From contig CAZBPM010000004.1 of NCBI GenBank assembly GCA_964493785.1, positions 1 to 64,000 on the forward strand: a stretch of DNA of 64,000 nt, read 5' to 3'. Position 1 is the first letter of the stretch. Every line of letters begins with the position of its first letter. Of this stretch, positions 7,483 to 15,830 are shown piece by piece. The position numbers and the translations under genes were made by a program. The DNA is from Hyphomicrobium_A sp964493785 (GTDB lineage Bacteria; Pseudomonadota; Alphaproteobacteria; Rhizobiales; Hyphomicrobiaceae). The notes below the pieces were generated by a model. It was not told the DNA's origin. It saw nothing but the letters and a program-made list of their open reading frames with translations, and did not search any database.

Positions 7483-8895
7483 TTAGTACTTGGCTTCCTG
7501 CTTTACGATGGCCTCGAAAGCGGCCTCCGTGCCTGAAGCCGCCGGGTAGTTGTAGGGAACGACCTCCCCGTCGAGACCAGCGACCTCAACTGCAGCGGGA
7601 ACACGCAGCAGTCCAAATCCCTTAAGCAACATGCCGATGATGTAGCCAGGGATCAGGCCAAAGCCGATTGCGAAGATCGCCGTGCAGATCGCGTTGCCCA
7701 TTGGTGTAACAATGGGCAGGCCCTCGGCATTGGTGCCGAACCAGCCGGCGCCTTCGGAGAGGGCAATGAAGGTTCCAGGGCTCGGCATCACTGCGGGGTA
7801 GCCCCACAGAACAAAGCCGGCGATGAGTCCTCCAAAGACGCCGCAGTAACCGTGGACCGCCACCGCGCCGACCGCGTCATCGAGCTTGAAGCGCTTCTCG
7901 ACGAAGTTGTGCAGCGTGAAGGCCATCACGGTACCTGCCGACGCGATGATCAGGGCCAGGATCGGGTGATAGAAGTCGTTACCCGCGCTGGCGCTGATAA
8001 GGCCGGTGAGGCCACCCGAGTAGGTCCAGAACGAGTTGCCGCCGGAGATCAGGTAGGCCGTGATCATACCGCCGAACATCGCGAACAGGAAATTGAGGGT
8101 GACACCCGACAGCGTGATCGGAACGCCGTAGATGTTGGTTGCGGTCCAGAAGGCAGGTGCGCCTTCAGCGGCAACGTTCACGATCGGGATGTGGCACGCG
8201 GCATAGAAGCCGAAGAAGCCAATGAAGATCATGAAGATGCCGATCGTGACCATCCACGGATTGTGGATCGGGACGTCACGGACTTCGCCGGCGGGCCCGA
8301 ATTTGCCGATGCGCGGTCCGAGGGCCAGAAGGAGGCCGAGAGTCGCGAATCCGGCGGGTGCGTGCAGCACTGCGGAGCAGTACTGATCGTGGAAGCCGAG
8401 GTACTGCACCATCCAGCCGTTGCCGGCCCAGCCCCATGCAGCGGGAATGACCCACGCCACGGCGCCGACGTAGACGGCAAAGATGAGGAAGCCGGTCGTC
8501 TTGGCGCGCTCTATGATGGAGCCGGAGACGATCGATGCCGCTGTCATGCCGAACAGCGCGAAGGCTGCCCAGAATACGCCGGAGATGCGGTCAGTGATGT
8601 TAGGAGCGAGTTTCTGCGACCAGGGCTCGAAGCCTGTTTCGAAGCTGACAGTGCTGGAACCCACCGGCCATGCCTGCAACGCGATGTAGAACCACATTCC
8701 GAACAGAAGGAACACGAGACCGACGACCGGGATGGCCATCGTGTTCTTGAGTAGTGTGTGCTGCAGGTTCTTGGTCCGCGAGACGCCGACCTCATACATG
8801 CAGAAGCCAACGTGGATGAAGAACATCAGCACGATGGTCATGAAAAAGTAGAACTCAGTGAACAGCGTCGTCAGCGCTGTAGTTTCATTTTCCAT
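7483..8895 (-). CDS. amt: ammonium transporter (Amt family)
   Basis: A 470-residue Amt/Rh-family channel that moves ammonium across the inner membrane. The twin pore histidines are present as SAVLHAPAG (H178) and AVAVHGYCGVFGG (H348), the latter with the expected DDAVGA before it. About eleven hydrophobic segments can be traced. The first His block differs from the AmtB form GGTVVHINAG, reading YCSAVLHAPAGF, so this is a divergent subgroup. There is no cleavable signal peptide. The ATG at 8895 is chosen because GGGAGAGG lies just upstream; the in-frame start at 8961 would add 22 charged residues. A sigma-54-type promoter lies at 8977-8993, which fits nitrogen-limitation control by NtrC. Confidence 0.92.
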   Translation of the reverse strand: MENETTALTTLFTEFYFFMTIVLMFFIHVGFCMYEVGVSRTKNLQHTLLKNTMAIPVVGLVFLLFGMWFYIALQAWPVGSSTVSFETGFEPWSQKLAPNITDRISGVFWAAFALFGMTAASIVSGSIIERAKTTGFLIFAVYVGAVAWVIPAAWGWAGNGWMVQYLGFHDQYCSAVLHAPAGFATLGLLLALGPRIGKFGPAGEVRDVPIHNPWMVTIGIFMIFIGFFGFYAACHIPIVNVAAEGAPAFWTATNIYGVPITLSGVTLNFLFAMFGGMITAYLISGGNSFWTYSGGLTGLISASAGNDFYHPILALIIASAGTVMAFTLHNFVEKRFKLDDAVGAVAVHGYCGVFGGLIAGFVLWGYPAVMPSPGTFIALSEGAGWFGTNAEGLPIVTPMGNAICTAIFAIGFGLIPGYIIGMLLKGFGLLRVPAAVEVAGLDGEVVPYNYPAASGTEAAFEAIVKQEAKY

Positions 8896-8976
8896 ACGCC
8901 TCTCCCACCTCTTCGAGTGCGCATCCCAACTCCTTGGCAGCCGACGTTCATCGAGCTGCAAGTAATTTCACCTGAG

Positions 8977-8993
8977 TGCAACGAGTGTGCCGG
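8977..8993 (-). promoter_or_regulatory. candidate sigma-54 promoter for amt
   Basis: On the minus strand the sequence reads CCGGCACACTCGTTGCA. It has the invariant GG and GC exactly ten bases apart and matches TGGCAC-N5-TTGC at all but the first T. The predicted transcript start is near 8966, giving a leader of about 70 nt. A partial dyad (GTGTGCTAACGCAC, near 9030) lies upstream, where an NtrC site might be, but it does not match that consensus well. Confidence 0.65.
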
Positions 8994-8995
8994 TT

Positions 8996-9454
8996 CGAGG
9001 ATGGCGTGGGATCTTTTGGCATGGGGGTGTGCTAACGCACTGAGACGTATTCAATTTTTCCTGCTGTCATGGGCCCGTCCGGCGGGCCGCGAATGCGGCG
9101 GCGAAGGCCCAATAATTTCGAAAATGTAAAGACAGTAAGCAGGTCGCCCACCAAACAGGCAGCGTGGTCGACGCAGACAAACGGGCGATCGACGTCGTCG
9201 CGAAGTTCTCCAGGCAACGGGTCGGGGCTGAGTTCGGGCGGGGTTTTTTGTGGGGCCGGCAGGCGGCTGCAGGGGTGCTGGGGCGAGCGAGCGGTTGCGC
9301 CCACCGGCGACGGACGCACCGGTATAGTTGCCGGCGGGGCGATTGAGCCGCGGGGCTGGAGTTGCGAGCCGCCAAGCGGTGGCGATCAAGGTGGCAGGAT
9401 GATTGTCGCCTAGCAGGCGATATGCGCGCCGCGCAGCAAGACGTGGAGCCTAGT
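8996..9454. other. gene-free spacer upstream of amt
   Basis: About 460 bp between the amt promoter and the end of the permease gene. Open frames exist on both strands but have no plausible starts, no recognisable domains and Arg/Pro/Gly-rich translations typical of GC-rich non-coding DNA. I see nothing else in it. Confidence 0.5.
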
Positions 9455-9486
9455 TAGTTCCCCTCGCCGCGAGACGAGGGGAACTA
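9455..9486 (-). terminator. hairpin after the permease gene
   Basis: A perfect 12-bp inverted repeat (TAGTTCCCCTCG and its complement) with an eight-base loop, 15 bp past the stop of the permease. There is no strong U tract on the minus strand, so it may stabilise the 3' end rather than terminate on its own. Confidence 0.55.
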
Positions 9487-9501
9487 TGGTTTGTCTAATA
9501 T

Positions 9502-10992
9502 TTATGGGGACTTGTATGCCGCTTCGCCGCGGGCGAGCGCGAACTCTTCCTCCGGCGAGAGGATCAGGCGGTGACGTCCGAAGAGGGCGAAGTAGATGAT
9601 GCCGACCGCGAACCATGCTGCCACCCAGAGCACGCCCGCAATGTAGAGCGGATCCTGCAGCTGCATGTAGATGGTGACGAGTGCGATAATCACGGTCAGC
9701 GCTGCGCCCGGTATGCCGAGTGGGCTCTTATACGGCCGCTCGATGTGCGGGAACTTGCGCTTGAGCTGGATGTAGGTGAGGCCCTGCATCACGTAGGAGA
9801 ACATCGCGCCGAAGACTGCCATGTTCAGCAACGTGCCGCCGATGACCTTGGCACCCTGGTCCGCGCCCTCGACGTACCAGACGGTGAGCATCACGGCGAG
9901 GCCGACAAGTGCACCGACGACCATGGCAATGTGCGGCGTCTTGCGCGTGCCGTGCGTCACTGACAGGACGCTTGGGAAGTAGCCTGCGCGCGACAGCGAG
10001 TAGATCTGCCGGCCATAGGCGAAGATGATCGCGTGGAACGATGCGATGAGGCCCGTCACAGCGACGAGGGCCAGCGCATTGGCAAAGCCTTCGCCGTAGA
10101 TAGCGCGGAAGCCGTCGAGCAACGGTTCACCCGAGGTGCCGAGCTTGAAGGAGCCGACGCCAATCACCGCAGGATTGAGGAACAGCACGCAGAAGGCCGA
10201 CAGCATCAGCGTGAACATTCCAAGCATGATGCCCTTGGGCATGTCGCGCTTGGGATCGACCGACTCCTCAGCCGCAAGTGGCAGCTGCTCAATGGCGAGG
10301 AACAGCCATACTGCGAACGGCAACGAGGCGAGCACGCCATGGATGCCGAACGGGAACAGCGGTCCGTTGCCGCCGACGATCTCGCTTCCGTCGGGAGCGA
10401 TATTCAGGGCCCAGGTGTTGAAGTCGATGTGGCCGATAGCGCTGATGTAGAAGACTACGAGGCAGAGGACGGCGAGGATGGTGATGATGAGCGCGAATTT
10501 CAGTGACTGCTCAACACCCAGGTAGTTCAGTCCGACGAAGATGACGTAGCCCAAAACCCAGAAGAGCGGCTGCGTTTCGGTAGGTGCGCCAACGATGGCG
10601 GCGCCGTAAGTGCCGATGAAGAACACGATGACCGCGGCGGTCATCACGTATTCGACGTTTTCGGCTAGGCCTGTGAGAAAGCCGCCCCAGGGGCCGAATG
10701 CAGTGCGCGCGAAGGAGTATGCGCCGCCGGTGTGCGGCATCGCAGGGCTCATTTCGGCGAGAGAGAAAGTCAGACCGAGGTACATTATCGCGATGAGAAT
10801 TGTCGCGACGAACATTCCGCCCCAGCCGCCAGAGGCGAGGCCGAGGTTCCATCCCGAGAAATGTCCTGAGATGACGGCGCCGACGCCGAGCGCCCAAAGA
10901 AGCCAGACACCTGCGTGGCGCTTCAGCCCGCGTGCCTGAAAGTAGGCGTCATCGACTTTTTGATAGGTAACGCTTCCGGATTTCTGCTGCAC
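9502..10992 (-). CDS. ethanolamine permease-like APC transporter
   Basis: A 496-residue permease of the amino acid-polyamine-organocation superfamily with about twelve hydrophobic segments. The N-terminal blocks LGVGAVISGHFSGWNLGL, SLAEMSPAMPHTGGAYSFAR and GPWGGFLTGLAENVEYVMT match the ethanolamine permease subgroup (Eat/EutP type) better than general amino-acid permeases. Substrate assignment is by resemblance only. No ethanolamine ammonia-lyase genes are in the window. The start is GTG 10992, with a G-rich ribosome-binding site (GGGGGTCTC) immediately upstream. With amt next to it, a role in nitrogen scavenging is plausible. Confidence 0.82.
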   Translation of the reverse strand: MQQKSGSVTYQKVDDAYFQARGLKRHAGVWLLWALGVGAVISGHFSGWNLGLASGGWGGMFVATILIAIMYLGLTFSLAEMSPAMPHTGGAYSFARTAFGPWGGFLTGLAENVEYVMTAAVIVFFIGTYGAAIVGAPTETQPLFWVLGYVIFVGLNYLGVEQSLKFALIITILAVLCLVVFYISAIGHIDFNTWALNIAPDGSEIVGGNGPLFPFGIHGVLASLPFAVWLFLAIEQLPLAAEESVDPKRDMPKGIMLGMFTLMLSAFCVLFLNPAVIGVGSFKLGTSGEPLLDGFRAIYGEGFANALALVAVTGLIASFHAIIFAYGRQIYSLSRAGYFPSVLSVTHGTRKTPHIAMVVGALVGLAVMLTVWYVEGADQGAKVIGGTLLNMAVFGAMFSYVMQGLTYIQLKRKFPHIERPYKSPLGIPGAALTVIIALVTIYMQLQDPLYIAGVLWVAAWFAVGIIYFALFGRHRLILSPEEEFALARGEAAYKSP

Positions 10993-11044
10993 GAGACCCC
11001 CCAGTCATCATGTGCTCAACCGGGTATCATCGTTACTCTTCGAC

Positions 11045-11057
11045 TGACCGTCGGTCA
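11045..11057. promoter_or_regulatory. 13-bp palindrome upstream of the permease
   Basis: TGACCGTCGGTCA is a perfect dyad (six-base arms, one-base centre) about 55 bp upstream of the permease start. It has the shape of a TetR-family operator. No regulator gene lies beside it. Confidence 0.35.
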
Positions 11058-11366
11058 TCGGACGAACAGCGTGCTCAAGTATACGTTTTGGTAAGATTGG
11101 AAAGCTTTGGCCGTCGACGTGACGAGCGGCTTTCAGGGGAGGCGCAGCAAGGTGCGCCGCACAACTTTGTGTGCAGGTGCGAAGTAAACCACAAATTCGG
11201 CACGGCGCAAGCGTTCGGCGAGCCTTCTAAAGCCTTTGCCGCTGTGCAGCGGTGAGCGGTATCCGGCTGAAATCGAGAACGAGTCTGACGCTTCACGACG
11301 GCCCGATCCGAGAGTAAGCTCGGGCTTATTGTGTGTTTCCGGATAATTTTTCGAAGCGATTTTTTG
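11058..11366. other. gene-free divergent promoter region
   Basis: About 310 bp between the permease promoter and the next plus-strand gene. It holds one GANTC site near 11281 and an AT-richer stretch before 11367 that probably holds the promoter of the SnoaL-like gene. No gene is seen. Confidence 0.4.
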
Positions 11367-11807
11367 ATGATTGCAGATGATCGGGTGACAACCTCATCGG
11401 TTGGTCAACCCATTGACGTTGTACGGCGTTTCAACGCGTTATGGGCTGCAGGCGAGATCGAGGCCTCGATGCAACTCGTGGCCGAGCATGCCGTCTACAG
11501 GCTCCACATTTCCGAGGATCTTCTACCCATTGGAGGCGAGACGGTGGGGCGCGCCAATATCGAGGCCGGCCTGCGCCTAGCGCGGCAGCAGTTCCACTAC
11601 CTGCTTTATCGACCGCTCGACGTGTTCGCGCGGGGGAACGATGTCAGGCATCAGGTCGAATTCATGTACCGGCATCAGGCGAGTGGCGAGCTGCTGAGCG
11701 GCCGCTTCCGCATGGTCATGCGCGTGGAGGACGGCCTCATCACCCGCGCGGAAGAATACCACGACCGGGCAAAGGTCGAGGCGTTCCTGCGGTTGTTCGG
11801 AAGTTAG
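11367..11807 (+). CDS. SnoaL/NTF2-like domain protein
   Basis: A 146-residue protein with the SnoaL-like (NTF2-fold) pattern: VVRRFNALWAAGEIEASMQLVAEHAVYRLH at the N-terminus, a middle AGLRLARQQFHYLLY, and the closing strand set FRMVMRVEDGLITRAEEYHD. Family members range from small ketosteroid-isomerase-like enzymes to ligand-binding proteins with no known activity, so no reaction can be assigned. ATG 11367 is preferred over an upstream in-frame start at 11331 because the conserved domain begins soon after it. It ends nine bases before the convergent deacetylase gene. Confidence 0.75.
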   Translation: MIADDRVTTSSVGQPIDVVRRFNALWAAGEIEASMQLVAEHAVYRLHISEDLLPIGGETVGRANIEAGLRLARQQFHYLLYRPLDVFARGNDVRHQVEFMYRHQASGELLSGRFRMVMRVEDGLITRAEEYHDRAKVEAFLRLFGS

Positions 11808-11816
11808 CCCAGAGGC

Positions 11817-12719
11817 TCAGTGTTTCGGGGCCCGGCGGTGCTTGGCACGGCGGAGCGGATTACGCATGGGCTCCGGCTCGGCCGCCGCGACCGTCTCGAT
11901 GCGGGTCTTGGGCACGATATGCACGACCTTGTATCCGCGCGCCTTCAACTCAGCGAGCACCTCGGGAATTGCCTTGGCGGTCTGGGGATGGATGTCGTGG
12001 AACAGCAGAATGCCGCCGCCGGATTTATCGAGCGCCGAGAAGATGTTCTTGAAGACCTTTTCAGGCGAGCGGTAACGCCAGTCGAGAGAATCCGCGTCGA
12101 TGCCCATGACGGCGATGTTGCGCGAGGCGAGGTAGTCGCGCACGCGCTTGGGATCGCTCAGGTAGGGGAAGCGGAAGAAGGGAGCGACGCCGTCGGGCAG
12201 GGTCTCGTTGGCGATGTTGATGGCGGACTCGATCTGGCCCTTCGCACGATCTAGGGAGACAGCGCCCATGTTGCGGTGTGACCAGGTGTGCGTGCCGACG
12301 GTGTGTCCTTCGGCCTGCACCTCCTTGGAGATGGCGGGGAAGTTTTTGATCATCTGGCCGACCTGGAAGAAGGTCGCCTTGGTGCACTGCTCGGCGAGCG
12401 CATCGAGGATCGGGCGCGTATAGGCCGGGTGGGGACCGTCGTCGAAAGTTATGACGACCTCGCCTTTTTCAAGAAGTTTGGTCGGAGGATACTGCTCGCC
12501 GTAGTCGCCGCCACCGGTCATGTCGACCTCTGCGACGCGGGAGACCCCGAGTTTATTGGTGCAGTCGATGACGGGCTTGGCAGCCGGCTGGTCGGCTGCA
12601 TTCGCCTCGGCGGATGGAGCCGCGGGGGCCCCTGGCGCGTTGACGTGCTGGAGATGGTCCTCGGCGGAGGCGGCGGCTGCGGGCAGGCTCAGCACCAGGG
12701 CGAGCAGAAGCTTTTTCAT
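11817..12719 (-). CDS. exported polysaccharide deacetylase (NodB-like)
   Basis: A 300-residue member of carbohydrate esterase family 4, with a signal peptide (MKKLLLALVLSLPAAAASA). The NodB motifs are TFDDGP (91-96), the metal-binding HTWSH (H144, H148), RFPYLSD and the C-terminal LLFHDIH. These enzymes remove N-acetyl groups from chitin-like polymers or peptidoglycan in the periplasm using a divalent metal. The substrate here is unknown. ATG 12719 was chosen because it begins the signal peptide; an in-frame extension up to 12956 is not supported. The basic tail (RRAKHRRAPKH) may bind the cell wall. Confidence 0.9.
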   Translation of the reverse strand: MKKLLLALVLSLPAAAASAEDHLQHVNAPGAPAAPSAEANAADQPAAKPVIDCTNKLGVSRVAEVDMTGGGDYGEQYPPTKLLEKGEVVITFDDGPHPAYTRPILDALAEQCTKATFFQVGQMIKNFPAISKEVQAEGHTVGTHTWSHRNMGAVSLDRAKGQIESAINIANETLPDGVAPFFRFPYLSDPKRVRDYLASRNIAVMGIDADSLDWRYRSPEKVFKNIFSALDKSGGGILLFHDIHPQTAKAIPEVLAELKARGYKVVHIVPKTRIETVAAAEPEPMRNPLRRAKHRRAPKH

Positions 12720-13005
12720 CCGGTTCGGTCCTTGGCATGGGGCGGTGGCGCGCAGCCGGATAATAGCCGGCAGGGCAGCATCGCCGACCGCCATTAACCA
12801 CTGATGAAGCGTGGTCGGCGGGGCAGAATCTTGTTGGGTGATTGTCCTAGATGCGGCCACCGGATGCCACCCAAAACAAGCTTTGGCGATGCGTCTTGGC
12901 GCGACGTGTGGCTCGTTATCACGCTCGGGGTGAGGGGGGCGGATTTCAATCGACACGGGCCGGTGGGCCGTCTAACTCCGGCAAAACTCATGCGGAGCTT
13001 CCATA

Positions 13006-13365
13006 ATGCAGTTGCCGACGATCCCGGCGCAGGTCACGCCGATCATCCTGTTGTCTTTGTCAAACGTCTTCATGACGTTCGCATGGTACGGGCACCTGCG
13101 CTTCAAGGACCAACCTCTGCTCGTCGTGATCTTCGTCTCGTGGCTGATCGCGTTTTTCGAGTATTGCCTCGCCGTGCCGGCCAACCGCTATGGCAGCGCG
13201 GTCTACTCGGCGGCTCAGCTGAAGACCATGCAGGAGGTGATAACCCTCGTCGTGTTCGTCGTGTTCTCGGCGCTCTACCTGAAAGAGCCCATGACGATGA
13301 AGCAGATCATAGGGTTCGGGTTCATCGCCGTGGGCGCATTCTTTGTCTTCTCGGGACGCACCTGA
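13006..13365 (+). CDS. DUF486 (DMT superfamily) small membrane protein
   Basis: A 119-residue protein with four hydrophobic helices, matching the DUF486 family in length and sequence (FMTFAWYGHLRF, SWLIAFFEYCLAVPANR, LKTMQEVITLVVF, KQIIGFGFIAVGAFFVF). DUF486 belongs to the drug/metabolite transporter superfamily and resembles the small multidrug-resistance proteins, but no substrate is known. It is transcribed divergently from the deacetylase and lies 59 bp before an SDR gene on the same strand. Confidence 0.88.
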   Translation: MQLPTIPAQVTPIILLSLSNVFMTFAWYGHLRFKDQPLLVVIFVSWLIAFFEYCLAVPANRYGSAVYSAAQLKTMQEVITLVVFVVFSALYLKEPMTMKQIIGFGFIAVGAFFVFSGRT

Positions 13366-13424
13366 AGCAGGTATGGTCGGCGCACCGCAAACGGTAATCC
13401 TGCCGCGCAGCTCGAGGAGACCTT

Positions 13425-14141
13425 ATGGCCGAGACACGCATTGCGCTCGTTACCGGCGGCAACCGCGGCATAGGGCTCGAGGTTGTCAGGCAGCTTTCGC
13501 GTAACGGGCTGCTGGCGGTGCTGTGCTCGCGCAATGTCGAGAAAGGTCGTGAGGCGGCAGCGAAGCTCGCATCAGAGGGCCTGGAGCCTCCCGTCGTCGC
13601 GCTGGACGTGACGGACGAGGCAAGTGTGCGCTCGGCAGTGGCAGAGGTGATGAACTTGTTCGGGCGCGTCGACGTCCTGGTCAACAACGCGGGCATCCTG
13701 AAGGAGGGGCAGACCCCTCAAGAGTCCAAGGTTTTGGAGGTGCCGCCCGCGCTCGTCATGGAGACGTACCAAGCCAACACCATTGGTCCTCTGCGGATGA
13801 TTCAGGCGGTGGTGCCGATCATGCAGAAGGGTGGCTATGGGCGGGTGGTCAACGTCTCGTCGGGGGCCGGGCAGCTTTCGGACATGCAGGCAGGTTATCC
13901 GGCCTACCGGATGTCCAAGTCGGCACTCAACGCTCTGACGCGGGTTACGGCCGCTGAACTCGGGCCGAGCCCAATCAAGGTCAATGCCATGTGTCCGGGG
14001 TGGGTGCGCACCGACATGGGCGGTCCCAACGCGACCCGGACGGTGGAGCAGGGGGCGGAGACGGCGGTGTGGCTGGCTATGCTGCCCGACACCGGGCCGA
14101 CGGGCGGCTTCTTCCGGGACAAGGCGCCCATCGCCTGGTGA
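13425..14141 (+). CDS. short-chain dehydrogenase/reductase (carbonyl reductase-like)
   Basis: A 238-residue classical SDR. The cofactor motif is TGGNRGIG near residue 10 with SRN after beta-2, which favours NADP(H). NNAG follows, then the catalytic Ser in VNVSSGAG and the YRMSK pair (Tyr and Lys). The closing PGWVRTDMGG block is typical of carbonyl reductase-like SDRs. It is expected to reduce a carbonyl or oxidise an alcohol; the substrate cannot be read from sequence. It may be co-transcribed with the DUF486 gene. Confidence 0.88.
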   Translation: MAETRIALVTGGNRGIGLEVVRQLSRNGLLAVLCSRNVEKGREAAAKLASEGLEPPVVALDVTDEASVRSAVAEVMNLFGRVDVLVNNAGILKEGQTPQESKVLEVPPALVMETYQANTIGPLRMIQAVVPIMQKGGYGRVVNVSSGAGQLSDMQAGYPAYRMSKSALNALTRVTAAELGPSPIKVNAMCPGWVRTDMGGPNATRTVEQGAETAVWLAMLPDTGPTGGFFRDKAPIAW

Positions 14142-14170
14142 GGCCGGCAACGGTCGGGCGGCTCAGGTGC

Positions 14171-14350
14171 TCAGACGCCGCGCACGAGGTTGCCGACCAT
14201 CAGCGTGATGTAAGCGGTGATCGCCAACCAGAACTCCTGGTGCGGGAGGTAGCGCGGCACGCCGACAAAGCCGAGCTTGGTGACGAGCGCCAGCAGAGCC
14301 AGCGTCAGCGAGATGAGGAAGATGGCGATGGTCGGCGGATTGAGACGCAT
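14171..14350 (-). CDS. 59-residue two-helix membrane protein
   Basis: Reading the minus strand from ATG 14350 gives a 59-residue protein starting MRLNPPTIAIFLISLTLALL and ending MVGNLVRGV. It has two hydrophobic helices (about 7-25 and 40-54) joined by a short loop with VPRYLPHQEFW. The composition is that of a genuine small inner-membrane protein, and similar small hypotheticals are common in Hyphomicrobiales. It is convergent with the SDR gene, whose stop lies 29 bp away. Function unknown. Confidence 0.7.
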   Translation of the reverse strand: MRLNPPTIAIFLISLTLALLALVTKLGFVGVPRYLPHQEFWLAITAYITLMVGNLVRGV

Positions 14351-14459
14351 GGCGAAGGCTTCCCCCAGTAAGCGTTAGCAGATGGCTCCGAAGCCTTCCG
14401 CAAGTAGACCTGGACCTTACCATGGGGCACGGGCGTGAAGGCAATACGTCAGAACCGGC

Positions 14460-14481
14460 CAGGGCGCGGGAGGGCGCCCTG
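14460..14481 (-). terminator. hairpin downstream of the sortase-like gene
   Basis: An eight-bp stem (CAGGGCGC with GCGCCCTG, six-base loop) 28 bp past the stop of the sortase-like gene. No U tract follows, so it is a weak terminator candidate. Confidence 0.4.
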
Positions 14482-14508
14482 AAGCCTGGATGTCGTCGTC
14501 AACCCGCC

Positions 14509-14997
14509 TCAGAGAGTGCGGGAGACCTTGACTGAGGAAAGCGCAGGCAGTTCGTCGCCGGCTTCGATCAGGAAGCGTATCGGTTTGGTATCCGGATTGG
14601 CCGCGTCGCGGCACGTCACCAGAAGCAGCGGCGTGGGGCGCTCGGTGGAGATGGGCAGCACCTGGCTGTCCAGGCGGTCGATCGTGACGACGTTGAGAAT
14701 GCGCTGGGCGCCACCGTTCGAGGCGATGGTGATGCGGTCGCCCACGGCTACCGGTTTGGTCGCGGTAGAGCCTGCGTCGTGCACCACGTGGGTCAGCCAG
14801 AAGTCTTCGCTGCCAGCGATGACCGGCAGCACCTTGCGATCGGTCGTCGAGCTGTCGAGGCCGGCGATCGCACGCTGGAAGCCGCGTTCGACCACGGCCT
14901 CCCCGTTACCCAAGGTGACGGCAGCCGCTCCCAGCCCGACGGCGGAAAGGCCCAGGAAGGCGACCGGAAGGTTCCTGCGAATGGTGCCCGTGCCCAT
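14509..14997 (-). CDS. sortase-like transpeptidase homologue lacking the usual active-site His
   Basis: A 162-residue protein with an N-terminal signal anchor (about 10-30, VAFLGLSAVGLGAAAVTLG) followed by a sortase-like beta-barrel. VGDRITI, QVLPIST, LLLVTCRD (the Cys motif) and the later KPIRFLIEA (the Arg) fit sortase classes with a TLVTC motif. The canonical His block (AGHRDT) reads AGSEDF, so the catalytic His is missing or displaced; HVVHD lies nine residues on. It is therefore either inactive or unusual. GGAG lies seven bases before ATG 14997. A two-TM protein gene lies 155 bp upstream on the same strand. Confidence 0.65.
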   Translation of the reverse strand: MGTGTIRRNLPVAFLGLSAVGLGAAAVTLGNGEAVVERGFQRAIAGLDSSTTDRKVLPVIAGSEDFWLTHVVHDAGSTATKPVAVGDRITIASNGGAQRILNVVTIDRLDSQVLPISTERPTPLLLVTCRDAANPDTKPIRFLIEAGDELPALSSVKVSRTL

Positions 14998-15152
14998 AGT
15001 AAGCTCCGCTCCTGTTGCCCCGCCACGCAGACAGTCGGACCCCCGACTTCTGCACCGCACCAATACAATCGCTCGACGTTACCAGAATGTTAGGAGTGGA
15101 GGAGAGACCGTCAAGGGCTCCCAGCAGAGCCGGGCCTCTCCTCCACAGCACC

Positions 15153-15533
15153 TCACCGCGGGGAGGCGTACTCGCGGCGAAGGTGTCGGAAAAACGCAAG
15201 GTTAAACGCGACCATCCCCGAAAACACTGATCCCAGCAGCACCCAGGCAGTCCCAGCGGCCGGCAAACGGGGCGTGCTGAAGGTTACCGTCTGCGGCACG
15301 GGGACCGCGGTTGCGACGACGGCCGCGGCGATCAACGGGCTGTCGTCGAGTGAGAATTTCAGGAAATCGCCAGCGCTGGAGCTGACGGCGAGGAGTCCAC
15401 CCAGGCGGTGAGTCGCGGCCGTATTGCGCTCATAGGCTCCAATGGCATGCGCAACTGCCAGGAACAGGACGAGCCCGACGAAGATGTCGGCCGTGGTCCG
15501 CAGGATCAACCTCAGGGGTCCGATGGTGGACAT
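15153..15533 (-). CDS. two-TM protein of unknown function upstream of the sortase-like gene
   Basis: A protein of about 126 residues with one hydrophobic helix near the N-terminus (about 13-33, DIFVGLVLFLAVAHAIGAY) and one near the C-terminus (about 95-115), joined by an extracytoplasmic segment of about 60 residues. The C-terminus is basic (FRHLRREY). An ATG at 15566 would add 11 residues. I recognise no family. Its place on the same strand before the sortase-like gene suggests a shared operon, possibly a membrane scaffold or partner, which is inference only. Confidence 0.6.
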   Translation of the reverse strand: MSTIGPLRLILRTTADIFVGLVLFLAVAHAIGAYERNTAATHRLGGLLAVSSSAGDFLKFSLDDSPLIAAAVVATAVPVPQTVTFSTPRLPAAGTAWVLLGSVFSGMVAFNLAFFRHLRREYASPR

Positions 15534-15830
15534 CGCAAGGGGTCCCTCTTGCTCGCGCCGGGTCATCCGACGCCTTTCGACATGACGCGATCGTCGCCCC
15601 CGTTCGTGGCGGGTGTGGGGACAGAATGTGGCGGATGCGGCGTATTCTCTTGATTAAACGAGGTCGCGGAGCCGTTGTTGCGTGCCGGCCACTCGGCTGC
15701 CTTGTGGGCCTAAAGTAGCAGGTCAGAGGTGCGCTAAAAGCGCAACTGGCGATGTTGAAAGGCCGTGGCGCTGCGGATAGTGTCCGCGCCGCTCGCGCCA
15801 GACGCGACTAATTCCGAAAGGCCTCCCCAG

